From contig NZ_CP032744.1 of NCBI RefSeq assembly GCF_003641145.1, forward strand, positions 3,069,858-3,133,857: 64,000 bases of DNA, read 5' to 3'. This DNA is from Lactiplantibacillus paraplantarum. GTDB taxonomy: Bacteria > Bacillota > Bacilli > Lactobacillales > Lactobacillaceae. The position numbers and the translations under genes were made by a program. Shown here piece by piece: positions 1 through 8,384 of the stretch (position 1 is its first letter; every line of letters starts with the position of its first letter). The notes under the pieces are model-generated. The model was not told the DNA's origin, did not search any database, and saw only the letters and a program-made list of their open reading frames with translations.

Positions 1-510
1 AGTAATGCCAGCCTGCTGCAACTGCTTAACGACCTGATCGGCAAAATACCCCTTGGCAATCGCACCAAGATCTAATTGCATGCCAGGTTGACGCAAGTAG
101 ATACTCGATTGAGCTTCATCTAGGATAACTTCGTGCGTATCTAATAAGGCTAATCGTTGTCTAATTTCCTTGGCCGCTGGTACTTGATGCCCACCAAAAC
201 CAATCTTCCACAGTTTAACCAATGGTCCAATTAGCACATTAAAACTACCAGAATATTGCTTTGTGTACTTAATGGCATCCGATACTAGTTGAAAGCATTC
301 AGTGCTAACCAAGACTGGATGAATACCGGCATATTGATTGATCGCAGCCAATTCTGAATCAGCACGATTAACCGAAAAGACGCCATCCATCCGTTGCAAA
401 TAATCATAGACCGCCTCGACCGCTACCTGGTTGGGCTCAAATAATGTCAGCGAGATGACGGTTCCCATCATCGTAAATTGTGAAACATACTTTTTTTGTG
501 TCCCAATCAT
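1..510 (-). CDS. apbE: FAD:protein FMN transferase (ApbE family), partial
   Basis: The 3' end lies beyond the left edge of the window; 170 codons are visible. ApbE enzymes attach FMN covalently to Thr/Ser of partner flavoproteins using FAD and Mg2+. Visible signatures are the N-terminal MMGTVISLTLF strand, the FSVNRADSELAAIN segment and DLGAIAKGYFAD, the family DxGAxAKGY motif. There is no signal peptide or lipobox, so a cytosolic enzyme is likely, unlike secreted ApbE lipoproteins. It follows aroD by 33 nt on the same strand and is probably co-transcribed. Inference: it may flavinylate a fumarate-reductase-like flavoprotein, possibly a shikimate-type reductase, encoded further left. Confidence 0.85.
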   Translation of the reverse strand, partial: MIGTQKKYVSQFTMMGTVISLTLFEPNQVAVEAVYDYLQRMDGVFSVNRADSELAAINQYAGIHPVLVSTECFQLVSDAIKYTKQYSGSFNVLIGPLVKLWKIGFGGHQVPAAKEIRQRLALLDTHEVILDEAQSSIYLRQPGMQLDLGAIAKGYFADQVVKQLQQAGIT

Positions 511-543
511 CACTCTGACCTCACGATTTCTTTCAGCTATGCC

Positions 544-1302
544 TTAATTTAACTTCAGATCTTCCAATTCCGGCCGTAAATTTTCAAGTGCAATTTGCCC
601 AGGTGCCGAAGCCGCCCCGACCGTTGCAAATGATAAACAAGAGCCGAACACTTCACCAGCAAGCCGTGACACTTTTCCTAAGTCACCCATCGACATTGTG
701 ATTACTGGCTGTGGTAGTGTTTGGCGTGCAATATTAGTCGCTGTCAGTAACGTTAAGACATCCTCCACCGATTGTGGCATCACAGCCATCTTAGCAACGT
801 CAGCACCATAATCGACCATACTAGTCAGTCGCTTAACGATCTCAGCAACCGCCGGCGTTTTATCAAAATCATGATTACTCATGATCACAACTACTTGATG
901 CTCATGAGCTGCTGCAACAATTTGCTTAACAGCTTGTTCGTCATGGTAACGTTCAACATCTAATGCATCCGTGAACCCACCATCTAAGACCGTCTCACAT
1001 AGTTTAAAATATTCAGCATCTGATAATGCTAATTCGCCGCCCTCACCTTTAGTTCGAAAGGTGGTTAATAAGGCAATATCACCTAAAGCCTGGCGAAGTT
1101 GCTGACCGGCTGACTTCAACTGTTCAGGATTAGTTACATCCTTGAAGAAATCAATTCGCCATTCAACGACATCTGGCTGTGCAGCTAAGATCGGTGTCGT
1201 CGCTGCTAAAATATCATTAATCGTCGTTCCTGTAATAGGCACTGCCAACTTAGGCCGACCGCTACCAAGTTCAATGTTTCGTAGCTTTATCACTGGTTGC
1301 AT
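544..1302 (-). CDS. aroD: 3-dehydroquinate dehydratase, type I
   Basis: Interconverts 3-dehydroquinate and 3-dehydroshikimate by a Schiff-base mechanism. The 252-residue length is typical of type I enzymes. It shows the PITG and EWRIDFF start, the FRTKGEGGE loop, the catalytic histidine in SNHDFDKTP and the Schiff-base lysine in VAKMAVMP, ending with the SMGDLGKVSRLAGEVFG substrate loop. An AGGAGG site precedes the ATG. It sits between a shikimate/quinate dehydrogenase (23 nt upstream) and apbE. With no other chorismate-pathway gene near, the context suggests quinate/shikimate catabolism rather than aromatic amino acid synthesis. Confidence 0.95.
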   Translation of the reverse strand: MQPVIKLRNIELGSGRPKLAVPITGTTINDILAATTPILAAQPDVVEWRIDFFKDVTNPEQLKSAGQQLRQALGDIALLTTFRTKGEGGELALSDAEYFKLCETVLDGGFTDALDVERYHDEQAVKQIVAAAHEHQVVVIMSNHDFDKTPAVAEIVKRLTSMVDYGADVAKMAVMPQSVEDVLTLLTATNIARQTLPQPVITMSMGDLGKVSRLAGEVFGSCLSFATVGAASAPGQIALENLRPELEDLKLN

Positions 1303-1325
1303 CTTAACTTGCCTCCTGTCATCAA

Positions 1326-2210
1326 TTATTTGTCCTGATCATCACTAAACAGAATCTGATGAATATAATCAACTGGCATATCTTCACCAGTCCACAGCTT
1401 AAAGGCTGCTGCACCTTGTTCAAGCATCATACCTAAACCATTATAAACATGCTTCAACCCTGCTTGACGAGCCACCTTCATTAATTTAGTTGTTCGTGGT
1501 GCATATACTGTATCAAAGACAATTTGGTCTGAGCTGAACCAACTAGGATCGTCCACAAGCGTCTTATCCTCAAGTGGCTTCATTCCGACACCCGTCGAAT
1601 CAGTATAAATATAAGAGCTTTGGATTTCCCGTTTAAAATCATCACGATCTTCTAATGAGTGTAAAGTGGCGTGACAGTCCGTCTGCTCATTAATTAGTTT
1701 AACGTTCCGTTCGGCATTTGCCCATGTTGCATCGTGCATATTAAAAATAGATATTTCTTTGACACCATCCAACGCAGCCTGAACTGCAATCGCAGTCCCG
1801 GCACCACCAGCACCAGCTAGCGTCATTTTATGTCCACGAATATCCAAGCCTTCATCCGCGAGCGCTTTCATAAATCCGATGCCATCAGTTGTATAACCTG
1901 TTAAAACACCATCATCATTAACAATTGTATTAACCGCACCCACCATTTTGGCTGCTGGATCAAGTTTATCAAGCAATGGGATCACTTTTTGCTTGTTTGG
2001 CATTGAAATATTGGAGCCACGCATATCAAGTGTTCTGATTGACTCAATTGCGCTTGGCAGCGTTTCATTCGTCACTTCAAATGCTAAGTAAGCGTAATTC
2101 AGTCCTAATTTAGCAAAAGCATTGTTATGCATAGTTGGGGACATTGAATGACGAATTGGATACGCCATTAAACCAATCAATAAAGTATGCCCATCAATTC
2201 GTTCTGCCAT
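1326..2210 (-). CDS. quinate/shikimate dehydrogenase (AroE/YdiB-like), paralog 1
   Basis: NAD(P)-dependent oxidoreductase of the shikimate dehydrogenase fold, 294 residues. Substrate-side motifs are PIRHSMSPTMHN near residue 20, the lysine in ISMPNKQ and YTTDGIGF, which keeps the Asp of the NTDG motif although the Asn is Thr. The nucleotide site is GAGGAGTA, followed by IFNMHDA. An acidic residue there resembles E. coli YdiB (NAD or dual use) rather than the NRT of NADP-specific AroE (family knowledge). I chose ATG 2210 over the TTG one codon upstream, because AGGAG lies 8-9 nt before it. It heads the aroE-aroD-apbE unit, divergent from the LysR gene. Confidence 0.9.
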   Translation of the reverse strand: MAERIDGHTLLIGLMAYPIRHSMSPTMHNNAFAKLGLNYAYLAFEVTNETLPSAIESIRTLDMRGSNISMPNKQKVIPLLDKLDPAAKMVGAVNTIVNDDGVLTGYTTDGIGFMKALADEGLDIRGHKMTLAGAGGAGTAIAVQAALDGVKEISIFNMHDATWANAERNVKLINEQTDCHATLHSLEDRDDFKREIQSSYIYTDSTGVGMKPLEDKTLVDDPSWFSSDQIVFDTVYAPRTTKLMKVARQAGLKHVYNGLGMMLEQGAAAFKLWTGEDMPVDYIHQILFSDDQDK

Positions 2211-2348
2211 CAAAAACCACTCCTAAATATTATTTTTATCTGTTTGTTACTCAATTCACTTGTTATGTTAGCAAATTAGTTTAATATAATAAATATAGAT
2301 GAGTTGTTTAAATCATCAAAGTTATCTATGAGTAAAGGAGCATTCCTC

Positions 2349-3278
2349 ATGAATTTAAGACATTTAGTTTTTTTCAAAGAGCTAGCTCGAACACAACATA
2401 TGGCAAAGGCTGCCGAAAACTTAGGTATCTCACAGCCTTCGTTGAGTTATGCCATCAAAAAGCTCGAACACGAATTGGGGGTTCCACTTTTTGAAGCAGA
2501 TGGCCGTAATATCAAGTTAACATCAATTGGCGGTGTTTATTTGAAATACGTCACTGCTACTTTAAATGATTTATCACAAGGCAACGAACTCGTCAAACAA
2601 CTTATGGATCCAGATACCGGGCACGTTAAATTAGGATTTACCTACACCCTTGGACAGCAACTAGTTCCCGAATTACTGTCCCACTTTAAGAATCAAACTG
2701 AAAACCAAGCAATTACTTTTGAACTTGGTCAGGGAAATTCTGGCGTACTCCTGCAAGCACTAGCCGATGAAAAATACGACATCGTGCTAGCTTCTAACGT
2801 CGATAAACTAGGTGAGCAACTAACTGCTCATCTCTTTGACTTTATCCCGCTAGTTCAACAAGAAATCGTTGCGGTTGTTCCAAATGATCACCCCATGGTA
2901 CAAAAGAATCCGCTACACGTTGAAGACCTAGCACCCTATCCAATGATCTTATTTTCACAGAACAGCGGCTTACGACCATTAATCGACCAAATCTTGTCAG
3001 CAGCCCACGTTCAGCCCAAGGTAGCTTATGAAGTGGAAGAGGATCATACTATGGCTGGATTTGTTCGTTACAATATGGGTGTCGCGTTAATGCCCTACCT
3101 ACCACTTTTAAATCCCGAGCGTGTTCAAATCAAACACTTAGCTGATCAGCCATTACAACATCAAATTTACTTAGTCGTTCGTCGCAGTGGTTTTATTACA
3201 CCTGCTGTTCATCGTTTCCAAGAATTTATCCGCAGTTACTGTTGGCAACATTACACTAATCAAGAACGATCAATCTAA
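2349..3278 (+). CDS. LysR-family transcriptional regulator
   Basis: 309 residues. The N-terminal winged HTH (MNLRHLVFFKELARTQHMAK, then AENLGISQPSLSYAIKKLE) is followed by a LysR effector domain. Start ATG 2349 has AAAGGAG 8 nt upstream; an ATG/TTG reading from 2304 is open but lacks a site. It is divergent from the quinate/shikimate dehydrogenase and convergent with an MFS permease, with a shared hairpin after its stop. LysR proteins often control a divergent catabolic unit in response to a pathway intermediate, so control of the shikimate genes is inferred. It shares the effector-domain ending style (EEDHTMAGFVRYNMGVALMP) with the second LysR at 8385. Confidence 0.92.
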   Translation: MNLRHLVFFKELARTQHMAKAAENLGISQPSLSYAIKKLEHELGVPLFEADGRNIKLTSIGGVYLKYVTATLNDLSQGNELVKQLMDPDTGHVKLGFTYTLGQQLVPELLSHFKNQTENQAITFELGQGNSGVLLQALADEKYDIVLASNVDKLGEQLTAHLFDFIPLVQQEIVAVVPNDHPMVQKNPLHVEDLAPYPMILFSQNSGLRPLIDQILSAAHVQPKVAYEVEEDHTMAGFVRYNMGVALMPYLPLLNPERVQIKHLADQPLQHQIYLVVRRSGFITPAVHRFQEFIRSYCWQHYTNQERSI

Positions 3279-3309
3279 AAATTGCGCCTTTATTGAAGGC
3301 GCAATTTTT
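3277..3309. terminator. bidirectional terminator between LysR and MFS genes
   Basis: A 14-bp perfect stem (arms 3277-3290 and 3296-3309, loop TATTG) with A-rich and T-rich flanks. It serves the converging LysR and MFS transcripts. Confidence 0.9.
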
Positions 3310-3311
3310 AA

Positions 3312-4565
3312 TTAACTTTCAACACCGGAAGCAGCCGACGTATGTGTTGACCGACCACCATGTTTCACAATCAATGCTAAACCAACCCCAATTAAAGTAA
3401 TCACAATGTTCATTAGAATTATCATCCGTGGCGCATCAGCACCGGTAACTTTCGTCAGGTATGCAGCAGCCGATAATACGGCATAATTAGCAACACTTGA
3501 GGCAATCATTACAAGCGATGTCACTAAGCCTTTGCTATCTGGAAAGAAACCAATAGTCGTGGAAGTTGCTAACTGTAGCACACCACCAGCGGCAGCGTAA
3601 CCAATAACAAAACTACCGATGTAGAGAATAACTGGGCTATTAATGAAATAGCACAACAACAACATCACAATTGAAATACTTGGATATAAGACTAATACAG
3701 TCGTCTCTTTTAGGCCCATATGAATAAATTGCGCCGTCAACAAGACCGCTACCGTTGCACCAACTGCATAAAACGATTGTAAGATGCTGGGATCTTTGAT
3801 ACCGTAACTCGTGCCCAATTCTTGATTACAATTTAGCCAAATCATAAATGTGGCTGAACTAGTAAAACCGATTAAGATTGACGCAATTGAGGCCGGTGTA
3901 AAACGATGCTTTGGCTTGTCAGTAGTCGCTTTAGCCTCAACAGTTGCTTTATCCTGCTTAGGAAATGGCAGAAACAAAACTAAGATTGCATCGGCAATCA
4001 TTAAAATACCACATCCAATAAAAATAACCTGATATGACATTTGAGCGCTGGCAACTAAACCAATAACAAATGGTAGTACAAACTGGGCCACCGTGATTGC
4101 AAATTTCGTAAACAAATTGGCAATTGAGGCTGATTTAGGAAAAATTTCCATCACACTCGGTGACACGCAAGTATCCAAAAATGAATTTGCAATCCCGTTA
4201 ACAATACCAATTGCATACGCCCACCACATACTGTGAACACTGATCATGCCAAAGAAGAATGCGGCATATAACGCAATTCCAATAAAGCCACTAATGCGGC
4301 GCCCAATTCTATCAGATACCGGTCCGGCAAATGGATACGCAATCAATCGTCCCAACCCGTATGCAGCAATGACAGAAACCACCATACTAACATCAATCGT
4401 TCCATTAGCTAGCGTCGATGCACCCCAGGCTTTGGCAAACTCAGTCTTGTATTGCCCCATTATGGAAGAAGCAATTCCTAAAATAAAATAGGCAAAATAT
4501 AATGCTAGCGCTGTTACATAATATTTTCGATTTGAATTTGTATTACTTGTTGTGTTACTTGTCAT
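3312..4565 (-). CDS. MFS transporter, probable quinate/shikimate permease
   Basis: Integral membrane protein of about 417 residues with 12 predicted hydrophobic segments. It carries the MFS loop 2-3 signature in modified form (AGPVSDRIGRRISG) and a long central hydrophilic loop around residues 200-220. ATG 4565 is preferred to the upstream ATG at 4583: it has GGGGGA before it and follows the stop of the preceding aroE-like gene directly, whereas the longer start overlaps it by 17 nt. Position as last gene after two quinate/shikimate dehydrogenases suggests it imports a cyclitol carboxylic acid. Substrate is inferred, not shown. Confidence 0.85.
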   Translation of the reverse strand: MTSNTTSNTNSNRKYYVTALALYFAYFILGIASSIMGQYKTEFAKAWGASTLANGTIDVSMVVSVIAAYGLGRLIAYPFAGPVSDRIGRRISGFIGIALYAAFFFGMISVHSMWWAYAIGIVNGIANSFLDTCVSPSVMEIFPKSASIANLFTKFAITVAQFVLPFVIGLVASAQMSYQVIFIGCGILMIADAILVLFLPFPKQDKATVEAKATTDKPKHRFTPASIASILIGFTSSATFMIWLNCNQELGTSYGIKDPSILQSFYAVGATVAVLLTAQFIHMGLKETTVLVLYPSISIVMLLLCYFINSPVILYIGSFVIGYAAAGGVLQLATSTTIGFFPDSKGLVTSLVMIASSVANYAVLSAAAYLTKVTGADAPRMIILMNIVITLIGVGLALIVKHGGRSTHTSAASGVES

Positions 4566-4566
4566 C

Positions 4567-5451
4567 TTAACGTCCCCCATCATCTGAGAAGAAGCGTTGT
4601 GTTACTTCCTCAACGGGCATCTCCTGGCCCGTATACAGTTTAAACGCTGCGGCACCTTGCCAAACCAGCATCCCCTTACCGCCAATCGTTTTACTTCCAT
4701 GTTCAGCTGCATCTGATAACATCTTAGTAGTAGCAGGGTTATAAACAGTATCTGTCACAACTAAATCAGAACGAAAAACGGTCATATCCTTAATATTAGT
4801 TTGTTCAACATTTGGTGCCATGCCAGCCTTAGTCGCGTTAGCCAAAATATCACTTTGTGCGATTGCTTGTATCAAGGCTTCTTGATCATTAATATCACCT
4901 ACAGTAACTTGACATGCCGGAACTTTGCGCATGATTTTTTGGGCTGTCAACTCAGCATTTTTATAAAACGCATCTTTAGGATTAAAGATATGAATCGCTT
5001 GAGCACCATCTAATGCCATTTGAACAGCAATTGCTGTCGCAGCACCACCAGCACCTAATACTGTCAGTCGCTTTCCTTGTGGGTCAACACCATGATGGCG
5101 TAAATTTTCAACATAACCCGCACCATCCGTATTATGGCCAACTAATACACCATCATTGTTGACAATCGTGTTTACGGCACCAATTAATTCTGCAGCAGAT
5201 GATAACTCATCAACCAATTCAGCCGCAACTTTTTTACAAGGCATTGTTACATTAGCACCACGCATATTTAAAACACGTATTTTAGTTAACGCACTTGCCA
5301 TCTTATCAGCCTGAATATCAAAAGCTAGGTATGCATCATTAATTCCGGCCTTTTCGAAACTATAGTTATACATTGCCGGTGAACCCGAGTGTCCCACTGG
5401 CGAACCAAAAAGACCTAACATAGTTGTATGACCATCAATTCGTGCTTCCAT
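4567..5451 (-). CDS. quinate/shikimate dehydrogenase (AroE/YdiB-like), paralog 2
   Basis: 294 residues. Motifs are GSPVGHSGSPAMYN (substrate carboxylate Ser pair), NVTMPCK (catalytic Lys), GHNTDGAGY (catalytic Asp, canonical NTDG), GAGGAATAI (nucleotide loop) and IFNPKDAF, where the acidic residue suggests NAD rather than strict NADP use. The C-terminal GMLVWQGAAAFKLYTGQEMP is typical of the family. AAGGGG precedes the ATG. It is 17 nt downstream of the third paralog and directly abuts the MFS gene, so the three form one unit. It is closer in its motifs to the 5469 paralog than to the 1326 one. Confidence 0.9.
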   Translation of the reverse strand: MEARIDGHTTMLGLFGSPVGHSGSPAMYNYSFEKAGINDAYLAFDIQADKMASALTKIRVLNMRGANVTMPCKKVAAELVDELSSAAELIGAVNTIVNNDGVLVGHNTDGAGYVENLRHHGVDPQGKRLTVLGAGGAATAIAVQMALDGAQAIHIFNPKDAFYKNAELTAQKIMRKVPACQVTVGDINDQEALIQAIAQSDILANATKAGMAPNVEQTNIKDMTVFRSDLVVTDTVYNPATTKMLSDAAEHGSKTIGGKGMLVWQGAAAFKLYTGQEMPVEEVTQRFFSDDGGR

Positions 5452-5468
5452 CTGTTTATTGCCCCTTT

Positions 5469-6353
5469 CTAATGCTGTTCAGCCGCTTGACGAGCCTCGT
5501 AAGCTTGATATTCAGCCGTTGGCATTGCCTTGCCCGTAAAGAGGGTATACGCTGCATCACCTTGCCACAATAACATGCCCTTACCAGGCGCTACCGTGCA
5601 TCCTAAGGCTTCCGCATCCTCAATCAACTTTGTCTTTAGTGGATTGTAAACAGTATCCGCAACGACCAAATCTGAACGTAAATAACTTGGATCAACTAAT
5701 GATTGACCATCTAGCGGCTTCATACCAACAATGGTAGCGTTAACCAAAATATCGGCCTTTTCAATTTCAGCCTTTAACTTGTCCTGATCTTCCAGATGAT
5801 AGACGTTAACATCGATTTCTGGCTTGGCTTCCTTAATCTTCTTTTGAGTGCTTTCGGCATTCGCATAAAAATCATCATCACGGTTAAAAATAGCTAATGA
5901 CTTAGCGCCATCTAATGCACATTGAACTTGTAACGCCGTAGCAGCACCACCGGCACCGATCACGACTAACTTTTTATCAGCAATATCTACGCCATTTTCC
6001 TTCAGATTGCGAACGAAGCCAATGCCATCCGTAATATGGCCTGTCAACTTGCCATTATCGTTAACAATGACATTAATGGCTCCCACAATCTTGGCGGCCG
6101 GTGAGAGCTCGTCAACAAGCGTTGCGGCAACGCCCTTACATGGCATCGTTACGTTGCTACCGCGAACCTTAAATAATCGTAATGCATCAATCGCTTCTGG
6201 CATTTGTGCTTTTTTAACATCAAAAGCTAAATATGCATAGTCTAATCCTTGCTCTTGAAAGCTAAAGTTATACATTGCCGGTGAACCTGAATGACCTACT
6301 GGAGAGCCGAGTAAGGTAAATAAACCAGTGGTACCTGAAATTCGTTTTTCCAT
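5469..6353 (-). CDS. quinate/shikimate dehydrogenase (AroE/YdiB-like), paralog 3
   Basis: 294 residues with GSPVGHSGSPAMYN, NVTMPCK, GHITDGIGF (Asn of NTDG replaced by Ile, Asp kept), GAGGAATAL and IFNRDDDF. The acidic pair after NR resembles YdiB-type cofactor loops. AGGAG lies 9-11 nt before ATG 6353. It is the first gene of the aroE-aroE-MFS unit; a terminator separates it from the upstream SDR gene. Three paralogs in 5 kb suggest different substrates or cofactors (quinate versus shikimate), which the sequence alone cannot assign. Confidence 0.9.
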   Translation of the reverse strand: MEKRISGTTGLFTLLGSPVGHSGSPAMYNFSFQEQGLDYAYLAFDVKKAQMPEAIDALRLFKVRGSNVTMPCKGVAATLVDELSPAAKIVGAINVIVNDNGKLTGHITDGIGFVRNLKENGVDIADKKLVVIGAGGAATALQVQCALDGAKSLAIFNRDDDFYANAESTQKKIKEAKPEIDVNVYHLEDQDKLKAEIEKADILVNATIVGMKPLDGQSLVDPSYLRSDLVVADTVYNPLKTKLIEDAEALGCTVAPGKGMLLWQGDAAYTLFTGKAMPTAEYQAYEARQAAEQH

Positions 6354-6384
6354 AATTGTTATCTCCTCTTAATTAATAAAGAAA

Positions 6385-6410
6385 GAGACCGAGACAGTCG
6401 TCCCAGTCTC
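6385..6410 (-). terminator. terminator downstream of the SDR gene
   Basis: On the minus strand an 11-bp stem of GAGACTGGGAC pairing with GTCTCGGTCTC (two G-U pairs) is followed by TTTCTTT. It separates the SDR-dehydratase unit from the downstream aroE-like genes. Confidence 0.7.
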
Positions 6411-6440
6411 ATCCACGAGTTCATGTAACTGAATTAATTT

Positions 6441-7280
6441 CTATTTTTTCGCTGGTTGATGATGATCAATCGCGTATTGACGCCGACCACCTGGCTTTGG
6501 AATCATGTCAGAAATCATCATATTTAAACCACCATCAACGGTCACTTCGCCACCATTAGTGTAATCAGAACGATCACTAGCCATGAACAGAACCGTATTA
6601 GCAATATCATCCAAAGTCCCAATACGACGACTAGCAACTAGGCGTTCACGACCCTCTTCAACTTTAGGATCACTATAGAAATTCTTAGACAAAGGTGTTT
6701 TGACTAAACAAGGTAAAACGCAGTTACTCCGAACGCCATATTGGCCCCATTCAGCAGCCATTTGCTTAGACATCATGTTAACCGCGGCCTTGGTCGTACT
6801 ATAAGCACCACTGTAAGTTTCTGGGTAACGTGATGCCACCGTTGAGATGTGTACCATTGCACCGTGCTTTTGTTGAATCATAACACGTCCAAAACGTTGT
6901 GACATTAAGAAGTATCCCGTCAAATTAACGTTCAAGGCTGCTTGCCATTCATCAAGTCGTAAATCTTCAAATGGCGAGAAGCGTAAGATGGCAGCAGTAT
7001 TAACCAGCACATCAATTTCACCAAATTTATCTGTAACTGCTTTAACTGCAGCATCTACCTCTTCTTCATTAGTTGTATTGCACTTAACCGCAAGCGTCTC
7101 AACACCATACTTGTCTGTCAATTCCTTAGCGTATGTCTCAGTTTTATCTGCAATCATATCAATTAAAACGATCTTGGCACCCTGTTTTGCAAATTCTTCA
7201 CAAAATTTCGTACCCATACCACCAACGGCACCCGTAATTGCAACTACTTTATCTGTTAATCCTAACCAATTGTTATTCAT
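6441..7280 (-). CDS. short-chain dehydrogenase/reductase (SDR)
   Basis: Classical SDR of 279 residues. The nucleotide loop is TGAVGGMG near residue 15, an acidic residue follows strand 2 (LIDMI, suggesting NAD(H)), NTAAIL is the NNAG-type motif, and the catalytic Ser and YSTTK lie around residues 145-165. ATG 7280 is preferred to the TTG one codon upstream because GGAG is about 9 nt before it. It is 27 nt after the sugar-isomerase-like dehydratase gene, and both probably form one transcript ending at 6385-6410. A role in oxidising or reducing a quinate/shikimate-derived ring is inferred from location only. Confidence 0.85.
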   Translation of the reverse strand: MNNNWLGLTDKVVAITGAVGGMGTKFCEEFAKQGAKIVLIDMIADKTETYAKELTDKYGVETLAVKCNTTNEEEVDAAVKAVTDKFGEIDVLVNTAAILRFSPFEDLRLDEWQAALNVNLTGYFLMSQRFGRVMIQQKHGAMVHISTVASRYPETYSGAYSTTKAAVNMMSKQMAAEWGQYGVRSNCVLPCLVKTPLSKNFYSDPKVEEGRERLVASRRIGTLDDIANTVLFMASDRSDYTNGGEVTVDGGLNMMISDMIPKPGGRRQYAIDHHQPAKK

Positions 7281-7306
7281 CAATACTCGCTCCTTCTAAT
7301 CAATAC

Positions 7307-8158
7307 TTAGGCTTGAACTGGTTCTTTTAAAATTTCTGGCCAAGCTTGCTTTAAAACTGAAACAGTCTGCTTATAAGTGTAATCAGCAACGTAATCAATA
7401 CCTTTAGCCATATATTGGTCTGAAATCACTTCAACACCAATCACCTTAGGGTCAACACCTGCATCCTTGATCATCTTCACGAATCCGGCAGTATCCAAAT
7501 CGCCAGCACCAGGTGCCAAACGATCATGCATGGATTCATCCCGCAAAATGGAATCCGCGTAAGGCCGGGTATAAGCATCATCAATTTGTATTGAGATTAC
7601 TCGCTTTGCTTGTTCCTTAGTCAGTAGATCGTATGATTGGTTGGCTCGTACCCAATGCCACATATCTAGTAACATATAGACATTGTCACAGTTAGCCTTT
7701 TGCATAATCTTCCAAGTCTTATCTAAGTTAGGTAAGCCACTGTATGGCATTGGTTCCAACGCAATAATCAAGTCACCAGCCCGTGCTGCTAGTTCTTGTA
7801 ATTTCCTTGCAGTATAGTCAATGTCGTAGTCTTCCATTAAGCCGGTATTAATGTGCTTTACACCAAATAGTTCACACATATGGAAGCAAGCTTGTTCTTT
7901 ATATTTCTGTTCATATGTGCGAGTTGCTTCACACCACTGAACAATATACTCAACTTCAGTACACCGAATATTGTATTTGTCCAAAATTGCAAGAATATCA
8001 TTATCCGTTAAGCCTTCGTTCAGGGCATCCACGTAGGTTTCAGCGCGTAACCCAATACCGTCATAGCCAGCGGCACTAGCAGCCTTGCAACGATCTTCAA
8101 ATGTACACTGATCACCAAGTGTCCAGGAACTAATTGTAATTGGATGTGCTTTTGTCAT
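7307..8158 (-). CDS. TIM-barrel xylose-isomerase-like protein, probable 3-dehydroshikimate dehydratase
   Basis: 283 residues of the sugar phosphate isomerase/epimerase (AP endonuclease 2) superfamily. Metal-ligand type acidic and His residues are seen in CTEVEYI, IALEPMPY, LLDMWHW and IGVEVIS. Bacterial catabolic 3-dehydroshikimate dehydratases (AsbF/QuiC type, giving protocatechuate) belong to this fold, and the gene sits among aroD/aroE homologs, so that function is the best guess. An isomerase or epimerase on another ring is possible. Start ATG 8158 has GGAGGAAG upstream; an earlier in-frame ATG at 8197 has none. First gene of its unit, divergent from the second LysR. Confidence 0.75.
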   Translation of the reverse strand: MTKAHPITISSWTLGDQCTFEDRCKAASAAGYDGIGLRAETYVDALNEGLTDNDILAILDKYNIRCTEVEYIVQWCEATRTYEQKYKEQACFHMCELFGVKHINTGLMEDYDIDYTARKLQELAARAGDLIIALEPMPYSGLPNLDKTWKIMQKANCDNVYMLLDMWHWVRANQSYDLLTKEQAKRVISIQIDDAYTRPYADSILRDESMHDRLAPGAGDLDTAGFVKMIKDAGVDPKVIGVEVISDQYMAKGIDYVADYTYKQTVSVLKQAWPEILKEPVQA

Positions 8159-8278
8159 AATAACTTCCTCCAAGGATAGTGGATTCGTAACATGCATGTT
8201 TTGTGATTCACATAATTTATTTTACAAGTTAAATGTAACCGCTGTCAGGTCTAGCGTCCAATTGCTTTTAGGTGTTGC

Positions 8279-8347
8279 TAGCCATAGCCAAAAGTTATCA
8301 ATTCTGGTATATTAGCCGTAGTAACTAGCTCTAGCCAACAGTTATCA
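8279..8347. promoter_or_regulatory. tandem direct repeat, candidate LysR operator
   Basis: Two 22-nt copies (8279-8300 and 8326-8347) match at 19 of 22 positions, share the cores TAGCCAA and AGTTATCA, and are offset by 47 nt. They lie in the 226-nt gap between the dehydratase and the divergent LysR gene, the usual place for LysR binding sites. Function is inferred. Confidence 0.6.
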
Positions 8348-8384
8348 CCTTGCCAAAAGCAAACTTTAGGAGGTCAGTTGTCTC

